Positions 8,638 through 15,634 of a stretch of 64,000 nucleotides of DNA are shown in pieces. This DNA is from CAXTTV01 sp964247295 (GTDB lineage Bacteria; Chloroflexota; Ktedonobacteria; Ktedonobacterales; Ktedonobacteraceae): positions 12,332-76,331 of the forward strand of contig CAXTTV010000001.1 in NCBI GenBank assembly GCA_964247295.1, read 5' to 3'. The first letter of the stretch is position 1. The number at the start of each line of letters is the position of its first letter. Position numbers and translations under genes: made by a program. The notes beneath the pieces are model-generated. The model worked only from the letters and a program-made list of their open reading frames with translations, was not told the DNA's origin and did not search any database.

Positions 8638-10035
8638 GTGCATATTATTGTCGTCGGTGCTGATCACAACACCGCTTCTATCGCTTTACGTGAGCGGCTC
8701 GCCTGTTCCACTCGGCAGATCCCCCAGGTTCTCAGGGCTACACGGCAAGTTATGCAAGAATGCGTGTTGCTATCCACCTGTAACCGCATTGAATTGTACG
8801 CTGTCTGCCAGGACGACCAGGCAGGTCTCGCTGATCTCTATCGCATCCTGAAAGAGCAACATCAGATTGGGTTTGAGGAACTAGAAGCGTACAGTTTTAG
8901 TTTAGTAGATCAAGCGGCTGTAAACCATCTTCTTGGTGTTGCCAGCGGCCTGCACTCGCTGGTGCCGGGAGAGCCCCAGATTCAGGGGCAGGTTGCCGAG
9001 GCCCTGGAGATCGCTCAGGAGGGTGGTTTTGCTGGTCCGATAACCTCGGCATTATTTCGGGCGGCTCTCGCGACTGGCAAACGGGCTCGTACCGAGACCA
9101 GCATCAGTCGCAAAGCCGTCTCTGTCAGCCATGTTGCCGTACAACTGGCGCGGGAGATTGTCCCCAACTTCAACGCCGCCAACATTCTTTTAATTGGCTC
9201 CGGCCAGATGAGCGAGCTTGCGGCCCGTAATTTGCGGGACAATGGAGCTCAGCGATTGGTTGTAGTGAACCGAACGCATGATCACGCCGTTGAACTGGCC
9301 CAGCGATTGGGGGCAGTCCATCGGACCTTCGCCGAGCTCGCCGAATCTCTGGTTGAGGCTGACGTTGCCATAAGTTCCACCACCTCGCCCCACGCCCTGA
9401 TTACGCGGAAACTGATGCAGAGAGTGATGGAGCGGCGTGAAGGCCGATCGCTCTTACTGATTGATATTGCCCTGCCGCGCGACATCGAGCCCGAGGTGGC
9501 TGGGGTGCCGGGCGTGCATCTTTATAATATTGACGATCTTCAGACGCAGGTCAACGAAGGGTTGCGGCTGCGGATGCAGGAGGTGGAGGCGGTCCAGAGC
9601 ATCATTCTGGAGGAGGCTCAGGAGTTTGAGCGCTGGTTGAGCTCCTTAAGTGTTGTCGATACCATCAGCTCATTGCGTCGTTCGGCTGAAGAGATGCGTC
9701 AAAGCGAGGTCAAAAGAGCGTTGCATCAACTTGGCCCAGCGCTTTCAGAGCGAGAAGAAGCGATAGTAAACGCGCTCACTACTCGTTTAATGAATAAGCT
9801 TCTGCATAAACCGATGGCCCGTTTAAAGGAGGCGGCGGCGGAGGGAGAGGGACATATTTACGCGGAGGCACTGCACTATCTTTTTGATTTACAAGAACCC
9901 ACTGAAGATATAGAGAATAGAAAGCATGAAAAGCATAATCATCGGAACGCGAGCAAGCAAACTGGCGATGGCGCAGACCAACGGAATAGCCGCGAGGCTG
10001 CGTCAGCAGTGGCCCGATCTGGAGATACGTATTGA
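8638..10035 (+). CDS. hemA: Glutamyl-tRNA reductase
   Basis: First enzyme of the C5 pathway. It reduces glutamyl-tRNA(Glu) to glutamate-1-semialdehyde, the substrate of HemL encoded downstream. The catalytic cysteine is C48 in LLSTCNRIELYAV. The NADPH domain contains ILLIGSGQMSELAARNL and VVNRTHDHAVELAQRLG, and a dimerisation domain follows. It starts at GTG 8638. At 465 residues it is longer than typical (about 420-440): the last 37 codons overlap the start of hemC by 110 bases in another frame and encode a low-quality Asn/Arg/Ser-rich tail. The normal end would be near LHYLFDLQ, so an ancestral stop was probably lost. It is the first gene of the hemACDQLB operon. Confidence 0.96.
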   Translation: MHIIVVGADHNTASIALRERLACSTRQIPQVLRATRQVMQECVLLSTCNRIELYAVCQDDQAGLADLYRILKEQHQIGFEELEAYSFSLVDQAAVNHLLGVASGLHSLVPGEPQIQGQVAEALEIAQEGGFAGPITSALFRAALATGKRARTETSISRKAVSVSHVAVQLAREIVPNFNAANILLIGSGQMSELAARNLRDNGAQRLVVVNRTHDHAVELAQRLGAVHRTFAELAESLVEADVAISSTTSPHALITRKLMQRVMERREGRSLLLIDIALPRDIEPEVAGVPGVHLYNIDDLQTQVNEGLRLRMQEVEAVQSIILEEAQEFERWLSSLSVVDTISSLRRSAEEMRQSEVKRALHQLGPALSEREEAIVNALTTRLMNKLLHKPMARLKEAAAEGEGHIYAEALHYLFDLQEPTEDIENRKHEKHNHRNASKQTGDGADQRNSREAASAVARSGDTY

Positions 10036-10912
10036 GCAGATCTCTACCAAAGGGGATCGTGTTACCAATATTCCGTTATCGGCCTTTGGGGGGGATGGCG
10101 TCTTCATTACTGAGATCGAGCGAGCGCTTCAGGAGCGGCGGATAGATCTGGCGGTGCATAGCCTGAAGGATCTACCGACCGCGCAACCCGAAGGGCTCTG
10201 GATCTCAGCAGTGGGGCCGCGTGAGGATGTTCGAGATTTGCTGGTCTCTGACCGGGAGTTTGAGATTGATCCCACTGGACATCTGCTTTATCAACAGCGG
10301 TTAAGAATTGGTACCTGTAGCCTGCGTCGGACCGCTCAATTGCATGCTCTGGTTCCTGATGTTGAGATTCTGCCATTACGAGGCAACGTAGATACACGTC
10401 TGCGCAAACTAGAGGCTGGTGATTACGATGGCATCGTGCTGGCCGCCGCCGGGCTGCACCGTCTGGGGCTACAGGAGCGATTAGAGGGGAAACTCACCTA
10501 TCTGCCGATTGATCGCGTGTTGCCAGCCCCCGGTCAGGGAGCGATCGCCATTGAAATGCGCAACGAGCCCGAGATTAACGCCCTGGTCGCGCCCATCTGC
10601 GATGAGCAGGTCTCCGCGCTCGCGGGAGCTGAGCGCCAATTTATGCGTAGATTAGGGGCTGGATGCTATCTGCCAGTCGCGGCGTATGCCGAGATGCGCG
10701 ATGGTCTTTTCTCGCTCTCAGGCCTCGTAATTAGTCTGGATGGGCAGCAACAGGTCCGGGTTCATCAGAGCGTCGCCTATCAGCCAGAAGCGCAGATGGC
10801 CCTGGCCGAACTACTGGGATTGCGGGCCGCCGAGCAGGCATTGAAGCAGGGGGCAGACCAGATCATCGAGGGATTAGGGGACGGACGGGTGCTGGAGCGC
10901 CAGCGTGTCTGA
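9926..10912 (+). CDS. hemC: Porphobilinogen deaminase (hydroxymethylbilane synthase)
   Basis: Polymerises four porphobilinogen molecules to hydroxymethylbilane. The 328-residue protein has the N-terminal IIGTRASKLAMAQTNGI, the substrate loop STKGDR, VHSLKDLPT with the catalytic aspartate, the arginine-rich IGTCSLRRTAQL, PLRGNVDTRLRKL and LPAPGQGAIAIE. The dipyrromethane cofactor cysteine is C247 in LGAGCYLPVAAYAE. It starts at ATG 9926 inside the 3' end of hemA and overlaps the hemD start by 8 bases. Translation is probably coupled along hemA-hemC-hemD-hemQ. The stop is TGA. Confidence 0.96.
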   Translation: MKSIIIGTRASKLAMAQTNGIAARLRQQWPDLEIRIEQISTKGDRVTNIPLSAFGGDGVFITEIERALQERRIDLAVHSLKDLPTAQPEGLWISAVGPREDVRDLLVSDREFEIDPTGHLLYQQRLRIGTCSLRRTAQLHALVPDVEILPLRGNVDTRLRKLEAGDYDGIVLAAAGLHRLGLQERLEGKLTYLPIDRVLPAPGQGAIAIEMRNEPEINALVAPICDEQVSALAGAERQFMRRLGAGCYLPVAAYAEMRDGLFSLSGLVISLDGQQQVRVHQSVAYQPEAQMALAELLGLRAAEQALKQGADQIIEGLGDGRVLERQRV

Positions 10913-11786
10913 GATCTCTCTTCATTCATTGCAAGGGCGACGGATACTGGTCACAAGGGCCAGTGAACAGGCGGGTCTGTTTAGCGCAAAGCTCAGGGAT
11001 CTGGGCGCGGAACCGATTGAATTTCCAACCATTCGTATCGTGCCACCAGAGGACTGGGGTCCGTTGGATCGGGCGTTAGAGCGATTACTCACACCTGGAA
11101 TGGGCTATCGTTGGCTCGCCTTCACAAGCGCCAACGGTGTTCGATTTCTAGAGCAACGGCTGATTTCTCTAGGATATATAATAGAGCAGATACGTGAGAG
11201 TAGAGTACGGATCGTCGCGATCGGCCCGGCCACCACCAAAGCCTTAAGAGAGATTGGTCTGGAGCCAGATCTTCAGTCAGCCGAGGCTGTAGGTGAAGCC
11301 GTCGCCGCCGCCTTGATTGCCGATGCCCGGCGGCACAAACTATCTATTCCAGGGCAAAGGGTCCTATTGCCGCGTGCCGCCATCGCTCGTCAGGAAATGG
11401 TCCAGGATCTTCAACAAGCTGGATTACACGTAGACGATATTCCAGTTTATCGGACGCTTCCGGTAGAGGCCCAGAACGAGCCAGGGCAGCAGATCCTGGC
11501 CCTTTTGCGAGAGCAGGCATTTGATATTTTAACGTTTACCAGTTCTTCAACGGTTCGTAATTTTTTACTCTGGTTACAAAGCAGCCTCCCGGCGGGAGTT
11601 TCTCCGCTAGAACTGTTGCGGCGGGAGCCAGAGGCGTGCATCGCATCTATCGGTCCAATCACCTCGCGAACGCTTCGTGAAGCTGGTCTGCCTCCGCATA
11701 TCGAGGCCAGCACCTTCACCACGGACGGCCTGATCGAGGCAATGTGTAGATATTATGAGGGGAAAAATGACAGAGCAGATAATTGA
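10905..11786 (+). CDS. hemD: Uroporphyrinogen-III synthase
   Basis: Cyclises and inverts ring D of hydroxymethylbilane to give uroporphyrinogen III. The family is poorly conserved, but the 293-residue protein has its two-lobe signature: ILVTRASEQAGLFSAKLRDLG near the N-terminus, LAFTSANGVRFLEQRL, IVAIGPATTKALRE, VLLPRAAIARQEMVQDL, LTFTSSSTVRNFLLWL and IASIGPITSRTLREAGL. It starts at GTG 10905 overlapping hemC by 8 bases and overlaps the hemQ start by 20 bases. Its position between hemC and hemQ supports the call. Confidence 0.93.
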   Translation: MSEISLHSLQGRRILVTRASEQAGLFSAKLRDLGAEPIEFPTIRIVPPEDWGPLDRALERLLTPGMGYRWLAFTSANGVRFLEQRLISLGYIIEQIRESRVRIVAIGPATTKALREIGLEPDLQSAEAVGEAVAAALIADARRHKLSIPGQRVLLPRAAIARQEMVQDLQQAGLHVDDIPVYRTLPVEAQNEPGQQILALLREQAFDILTFTSSSTVRNFLLWLQSSLPAGVSPLELLRREPEACIASIGPITSRTLREAGLPPHIEASTFTTDGLIEAMCRYYEGKNDRADN

Positions 11787-12510
11787 GACAAAAACAGAGC
11801 AGGCTCCGGCCCCCGCGAAAAAAAAGCAGCCGCGTCAGCTTGTGCGTTTCAGCTTTTACAAACTGGATATCGCCTGGTTGCGTCAGCCTGAAGAGACGCG
11901 TTTGCGTGGTCGGCAAGAGCTGGAAGAGATCATCGCGGAATATGGCGAAAAGACCGTAATGCGGGCCTTTAGTCTGTATGGCCTACGGACCGACTGTGAT
12001 CTACTCATCTGGCAGGCTGCCTACGACGTGGACGATCTTCAAGGGCTGAACAGCCGGATTCGGCGAAGCCAGATCGGGCCATACCTGATCGAGACGCAAT
12101 CGTTGTTGTCCATGACCAAGCGCTCCATCTATGTTGGAAAAAACGCGCGGGGCGCGCATGATCCCCGGTTGGTCATTGAGCCTGATGACAAAAAATATCT
12201 TTTCGTCTATCCTTTCGTCAAAACGCGGGCGTGGTATGCTCTACCGATGGAGGACCGCAAGCGGATGATGGCCGAGCATATTCGGGTAGGTCTGCAATAT
12301 CCTCACATCAAATTGAACACCACCTACTCGTATGGGATCGACGATCAGGAGTTTGTTGTCGCCTTTGAGTCAGACGTTGTGGATGACTTCCTGGATCTGG
12401 TGCAGGAGTTGCGGGACACCGAGGCCAGCATGTACACCTTGCGTGACACGCCCATGTACATTTGTGTTGCGAAGCCGCTGGGGGAGATCCTTGAAGCATT
12501 AGGAGCCTAG
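11767..12510 (+). CDS. hemQ: Coproheme decarboxylase (HemQ, chlorite-dismutase family)
   Basis: Last step of the coproporphyrin-dependent heme route: it decarboxylates coproheme III to heme b with peroxide. The 247-residue protein has the HemQ core YPFVKTRAWYALPMEDRKRM. Y148 and K152 match the catalytic tyrosine and lysine of characterised HemQ, and H171 (MMAEHIRVG) matches the proximal heme ligand. LNTTYSYGIDDQEFVVAFE is typical. I chose ATG 11767 because GAGGGGA lies just upstream; an in-frame ATG at 11755 would overlap hemD more. An Ala/Pro/Lys-rich stretch precedes the fold. Its place in the operon shows that this organism makes heme via coproporphyrin rather than protoporphyrin. The ferrochelatase and oxidase (hemH, hemY) and hemE are not in this window. 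Confidence 0.95.
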   Translation: MTEQIIETKTEQAPAPAKKKQPRQLVRFSFYKLDIAWLRQPEETRLRGRQELEEIIAEYGEKTVMRAFSLYGLRTDCDLLIWQAAYDVDDLQGLNSRIRRSQIGPYLIETQSLLSMTKRSIYVGKNARGAHDPRLVIEPDDKKYLFVYPFVKTRAWYALPMEDRKRMMAEHIRVGLQYPHIKLNTTYSYGIDDQEFVVAFESDVVDDFLDLVQELRDTEASMYTLRDTPMYICVAKPLGEILEALGA

Positions 12511-12524
12511 ACCGGCAAGCCAGC

Positions 12525-12555
12525 AGGAGCGTCCCCGAATGGTTGGGATGCTCCT
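12525..12555 (+). terminator. Hairpin between hemQ and hemL
   Basis: AGGAGCGTCCC and GGGATGCTCCT form an 11-position stem with one mismatch and a 9-base loop, followed by TCTCTTT rather than a pure T-run. It could be a weak terminator, attenuator or processing site lowering hemL-hemB expression relative to the upstream genes. Confidence 0.5.
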
Positions 12556-12583
12556 TCTCTTTGGGTGAAATAAAGGAAGTGTG

Positions 12584-13894
12584 ATGAGCAAACAAATTTC
12601 AGCGGGGCTGAAGCATAGCCGATCCGAGGCCCTGTTTCAAGAGGCCCAGCAACTGCTGCCGGGCGGCGTCAATAGTCCGGTTCGAGCCTTTCGAGGTGTG
12701 GGGGGCACACCCGTATTTTTTGAGCGTGGCAAAGGCCCATATCTTTATGATGTCGACGGGAACCAGTATCTTGACTATGTACAGTCCTGGGGGCCGATGA
12801 TCCTTGGGCATGCTTACCCGAGCGTCGTCGAGGCTATCGTCAAAGCCAGCGAGCGTGGATTTAGCTTCGGCGCACCGACTGAAGCCGAAAGCGTCCTGGC
12901 GAAGCTCGTCATCGAGTATGTCCCCTCAATTGAAATGGTACGTTTCGTCAATTCCGGGACAGAAGCGACCATGAGCGCGCTACGGCTGGCTCGGGCCTAT
13001 ACCGGACGCAAGAAAATCGTCAAATTTAGTGGCTGTTATCATGGTCATGCCGACATGTTACTGGTCCAGGCCGGCTCTGGAGTTGCCACCATGGGTTTGC
13101 CGGACAGTCCTGGAGTACCTCCAGAGACTACCGAAAACACCCTAACCGCGCCTTACAACGATGTTATAGCCTTAGAGAACCTTTTCCAGGCCTATCCAGA
13201 AGGGATAGCCGGGGTTATCTTCGAGCCCGTTGCCGCCAATATGGGTGTTGTGTTACCAACAGAGGATTTTCTAAAAAGCTTGCGAGAACAGACCCGCAAG
13301 TACGGAGCCCTATTGATCTGCGACGAAGTTATGACCGGCTTTCGAGTCGCGCGGGGTGGGATGCAAGAGCGAGCAGGGATTGAACCGGATCTCACCTGTT
13401 TAGGAAAAATCATTGGAGGAGGGCTTCCAGTTGGAGCGTATGGTGGGAGGAGAGAAATCATGGAGCACGTCGCGCCTGTGGGCACCATGTATCAGGCAGG
13501 AACGCTCTCGGGAAATCCCCTGGCGATGGCAGCCGGGATCGCAACGCTCCGTGAATTGGGCAAGCCGGGGATCTATCAAGAGCAAGAGCGCAAGAGCGGA
13601 CTGATTGGAGAGGGGATTGAGCAAGCATTGCGTGAGACCGGAACCCAGGCTCAGATCGTACGGATTGGAGCCATGTTCTGCCTCTACTTCTCAGAGCAGC
13701 CCGTAGCCAACTACGAGGACGCCAAAAAATCGGACACCGCCCGCTTTGCTCGCTACTTCTGGAGCATGCTAAATCAGGGTATCTACCTGCCGCCATCGCA
13801 ATTTGAATCCTGTTTTATCTCGCTGGCCCTGGATGAAGCCATGTTAAGCCAGACCATCGGAGCCGTGCGTACAGCTTTGCAAGAGAGCCGTTAA
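12584..13894 (+). CDS. hemL: Glutamate-1-semialdehyde 2,1-aminomutase
   Basis: PLP enzyme that converts glutamate-1-semialdehyde, the HemA product, to 5-aminolevulinate. It belongs to class-III aminotransferases and has 436 residues. Motifs include LLPGGVNSPVRAFRGVGG, FVNSGTEATMSALRLAR, GCYHGHADMLLVQAGSG and the PLP lysine in LGKIIGGGLPVGAYGG. ATG 12584 with AAAGGA 7 bases upstream is preferred over the in-frame GTG at 12581. It lies 73 bases after hemQ, with a hairpin between, and 12 bases before hemB. Confidence 0.96.
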   Translation: MSKQISAGLKHSRSEALFQEAQQLLPGGVNSPVRAFRGVGGTPVFFERGKGPYLYDVDGNQYLDYVQSWGPMILGHAYPSVVEAIVKASERGFSFGAPTEAESVLAKLVIEYVPSIEMVRFVNSGTEATMSALRLARAYTGRKKIVKFSGCYHGHADMLLVQAGSGVATMGLPDSPGVPPETTENTLTAPYNDVIALENLFQAYPEGIAGVIFEPVAANMGVVLPTEDFLKSLREQTRKYGALLICDEVMTGFRVARGGMQERAGIEPDLTCLGKIIGGGLPVGAYGGRREIMEHVAPVGTMYQAGTLSGNPLAMAAGIATLRELGKPGIYQEQERKSGLIGEGIEQALRETGTQAQIVRIGAMFCLYFSEQPVANYEDAKKSDTARFARYFWSMLNQGIYLPPSQFESCFISLALDEAMLSQTIGAVRTALQESR

Positions 13895-13906
13895 GAGGAG
13901 AGAACC

Positions 13907-14899
13907 ATGAGTCATTTTCCAGATGTCAGGATGCGCCGCAACCGCCAGAGCGCGGCCCTGAGGGCAATGGTGCGAGAGACGCGCCTCTCCGTTGATCAGC
14001 TTATTTATCCATTGTTCATAACAGAGACCGCGAAAGAGCCGCGAGAGATCTCCTCCATGCCAGGAATAATGCAGTGGCCGATCGAGCATCTTGGGAAGGA
14101 AGCGGGACGGATCGCCGGGCTAGGGATTCCCGCAGTCCTTTTGTTTGGGATTCCCGCTGAGAAAGACGAGCAGGGAACGCAGGCCTATGTAGAGACAGGG
14201 ATCGTTCAGCAAGCAATCAAATATCTTAAAAAAGCCACTCCAGATTTACAGATTATAACCGATGTATGTTTATGTGAATATACAAGCCACGGCCATTGCG
14301 GAGTTATTCATCATGGAACCGTTCACAACGATGAAACGCTGGATCTACTAACTCGCATGGCTCTTTCTCATACCGAAGCTGGTGCGGACATCGTTGCTCC
14401 ATCAGACATGATGGATGGGCGTGTCAGCGTCATTCGCCGGGGATTAGACAAGCACGGATTCACCCAGACGCCCATCATGGCTTATTCAGCAAAGTATGCC
14501 TCAGCCTTTTATGGGCCGTTTCGTGAAGCCGCCGGGTCGGCCCCCCAGTTTGGTGATCGGCGCTCGTACCAGATGGACCCCTCGAACCTTCGAGAAGCGC
14601 TGCGTGAGGTTGAGCTGGATATTCAGGAAGGGGCGGACATCGTCATGGTCAAGCCAGCACTTGCCTACCTGGATGTTATCCAGAAAGTCAGGGAACATTG
14701 TAATTTACCGATCGCAGCGTATAATGTGAGTGGCGAGTATTCTATGCTCAAAGCAGCCGCGCATCAGGGTTGGATAGACGAACGGCGAGTCGCGATGGAG
14801 ATGCTCATCGGAATGCGCCGCGCGGGGGCGGACATGATCATTACCTATTCAGCTCCGGACATTGCGCAGTGGTTGCGTGAGGGGTATCAGCCTTTCTAA
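13907..14899 (+). CDS. hemB: Delta-aminolevulinic acid dehydratase (porphobilinogen synthase)
   Basis: Condenses two 5-aminolevulinate molecules to porphobilinogen, the substrate of HemC. The 330-residue protein carries the cysteine-rich zinc-site motif DVCLCEYTSHGHCG, so it is predicted to be a zinc-type enzyme rather than the magnesium-only type. The two Schiff-base lysines are in MAYSAKYASAFYGPFR and VMVKPALAYLD. RRSYQMDPSN is also typical. It starts at ATG 13907 behind AGAGGAGAG. It is the last gene of the heme operon; a strong hairpin terminator lies about 200 bases downstream. Confidence 0.97.
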   Translation: MSHFPDVRMRRNRQSAALRAMVRETRLSVDQLIYPLFITETAKEPREISSMPGIMQWPIEHLGKEAGRIAGLGIPAVLLFGIPAEKDEQGTQAYVETGIVQQAIKYLKKATPDLQIITDVCLCEYTSHGHCGVIHHGTVHNDETLDLLTRMALSHTEAGADIVAPSDMMDGRVSVIRRGLDKHGFTQTPIMAYSAKYASAFYGPFREAAGSAPQFGDRRSYQMDPSNLREALREVELDIQEGADIVMVKPALAYLDVIQKVREHCNLPIAAYNVSGEYSMLKAAAHQGWIDERRVAMEMLIGMRRAGADMIITYSAPDIAQWLREGYQPF

Positions 14900-15029
14900 G
14901 AGGGAAAGCCTAAATCAGGCGAGCGACGGGTATTTAGGATTGAGTAGCGTAAACAATAAGAGAAAAGTACCCAATGCTTTATTGTTTAGTTGCTGTTTGT
15001 TACACTAAAGATCACAAGTAGTAAATGTT

Positions 15030-15142
15030 ATACAGGTGAGGATTAGTTGGGGCTGGGCCAGGAGAAATCCGGACCTGGTTGTAGCGAAAATGAACAATCG
15101 AGTTTTGTGCAGACTCTGCACAAAACTCGAATTGCTTTTTTT
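15030..15142 (+). ncRNA. Candidate small RNA or 3' leader ending in a strong terminator (unproven)
   Basis: Between hemB and a perfect terminator there are about 200 bases with no gene. A possible extended -10 (TGTTATAC near 15027-15034) precedes a segment able to fold: GGATT with AATCC, and CCAGG with CCTGG. It then runs into the 14-bp terminator stem and T-run. It may be an independent small RNA or simply the long 3' untranslated end of the heme operon. I do not recognise a known family. Confidence 0.25.
15098..15142 (+). terminator. Strong Rho-independent terminator downstream of hemB
   Basis: TCGAGTTTTGTGCA (15098-15111) and its perfect complement (15117-15130) form a 14-bp stem with a 5-base loop, followed by ATTGCTTTTTTT. 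It ends either the heme operon or the candidate small RNA. Confidence 0.9.
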
Positions 15143-15157
15143 ACAATAGCTTAGTGA

Positions 15158-15316
15158 CTAGCGAGTAAGGCGTGAGGCAAGAAAGCGGCATAGTCCAGCA
15201 AAGAATAGTCCTTTGCTGGCCTCCCCCATGAGGGCCGCGACGAAGCCGACGCCAAGGCCGACCGTTAAGCCAACACGACCGTAAGGGTGGTTAAGCATCT
15301 GTCGAACTCTGGTCAT
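15158..15316 (-). CDS. Small hydrophobic protein, 52 residues, unknown
   Basis: From ATG 15316-15314, with AAGGAAAA about 9 bases upstream, the frame encodes 52 residues: a short basic N-terminus, then a Gly-rich hydrophobic stretch (VGLTVGLGVGFVAALMG) that could form one membrane helix, and a basic C-terminus. It ends just before the terminator region of the opposite strand. The ribosome site and helix make it a plausible small membrane protein, but I know no homologue. Confidence 0.5.
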   Translation of the reverse strand: MTRVRQMLNHPYGRVGLTVGLGVGFVAALMGEASKGLFFAGLCRFLASRLTR

Positions 15317-15634
15317 ATGACTATTTTCCTTTTTTACTACTTGCAAACGAATGCTTTGTCGCTATCTTTTCGATAAGGGGAGACACAAATCTGTTTTGTT
15401 TGTTGTTTCAACTATCAAGCCTATCATTTTCAGTGGCGGCTGTCCAGAGATAAAAAAGTGATCTTCATCATATTTTGAAGGACTGGACAGGTTTTGCTTG
15501 AAATATCGGACTGAAAAATTGAATCGGATTACTTGTTACCAATCCGTTTTCTTATTCGTCCCTCTCTGATATGGAGGGAGTCCGAAGTCCATACTTACGG
15601 TTTTTTGTAAAAATTTTAAAGGGAAGCGTTGTGT
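15317..15634. other. Divergent intergenic region upstream of the GH15 gene
   Basis: It contains two short inverted repeats: CGGATT and AATCCG around 15526-15549, and TCCCTC and GAGGGA around 15559-15581. Either could be an operator or leader hairpin for the GH15 gene. I see no clear -35/-10 pair and no RNA gene. Confidence 0.4.
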
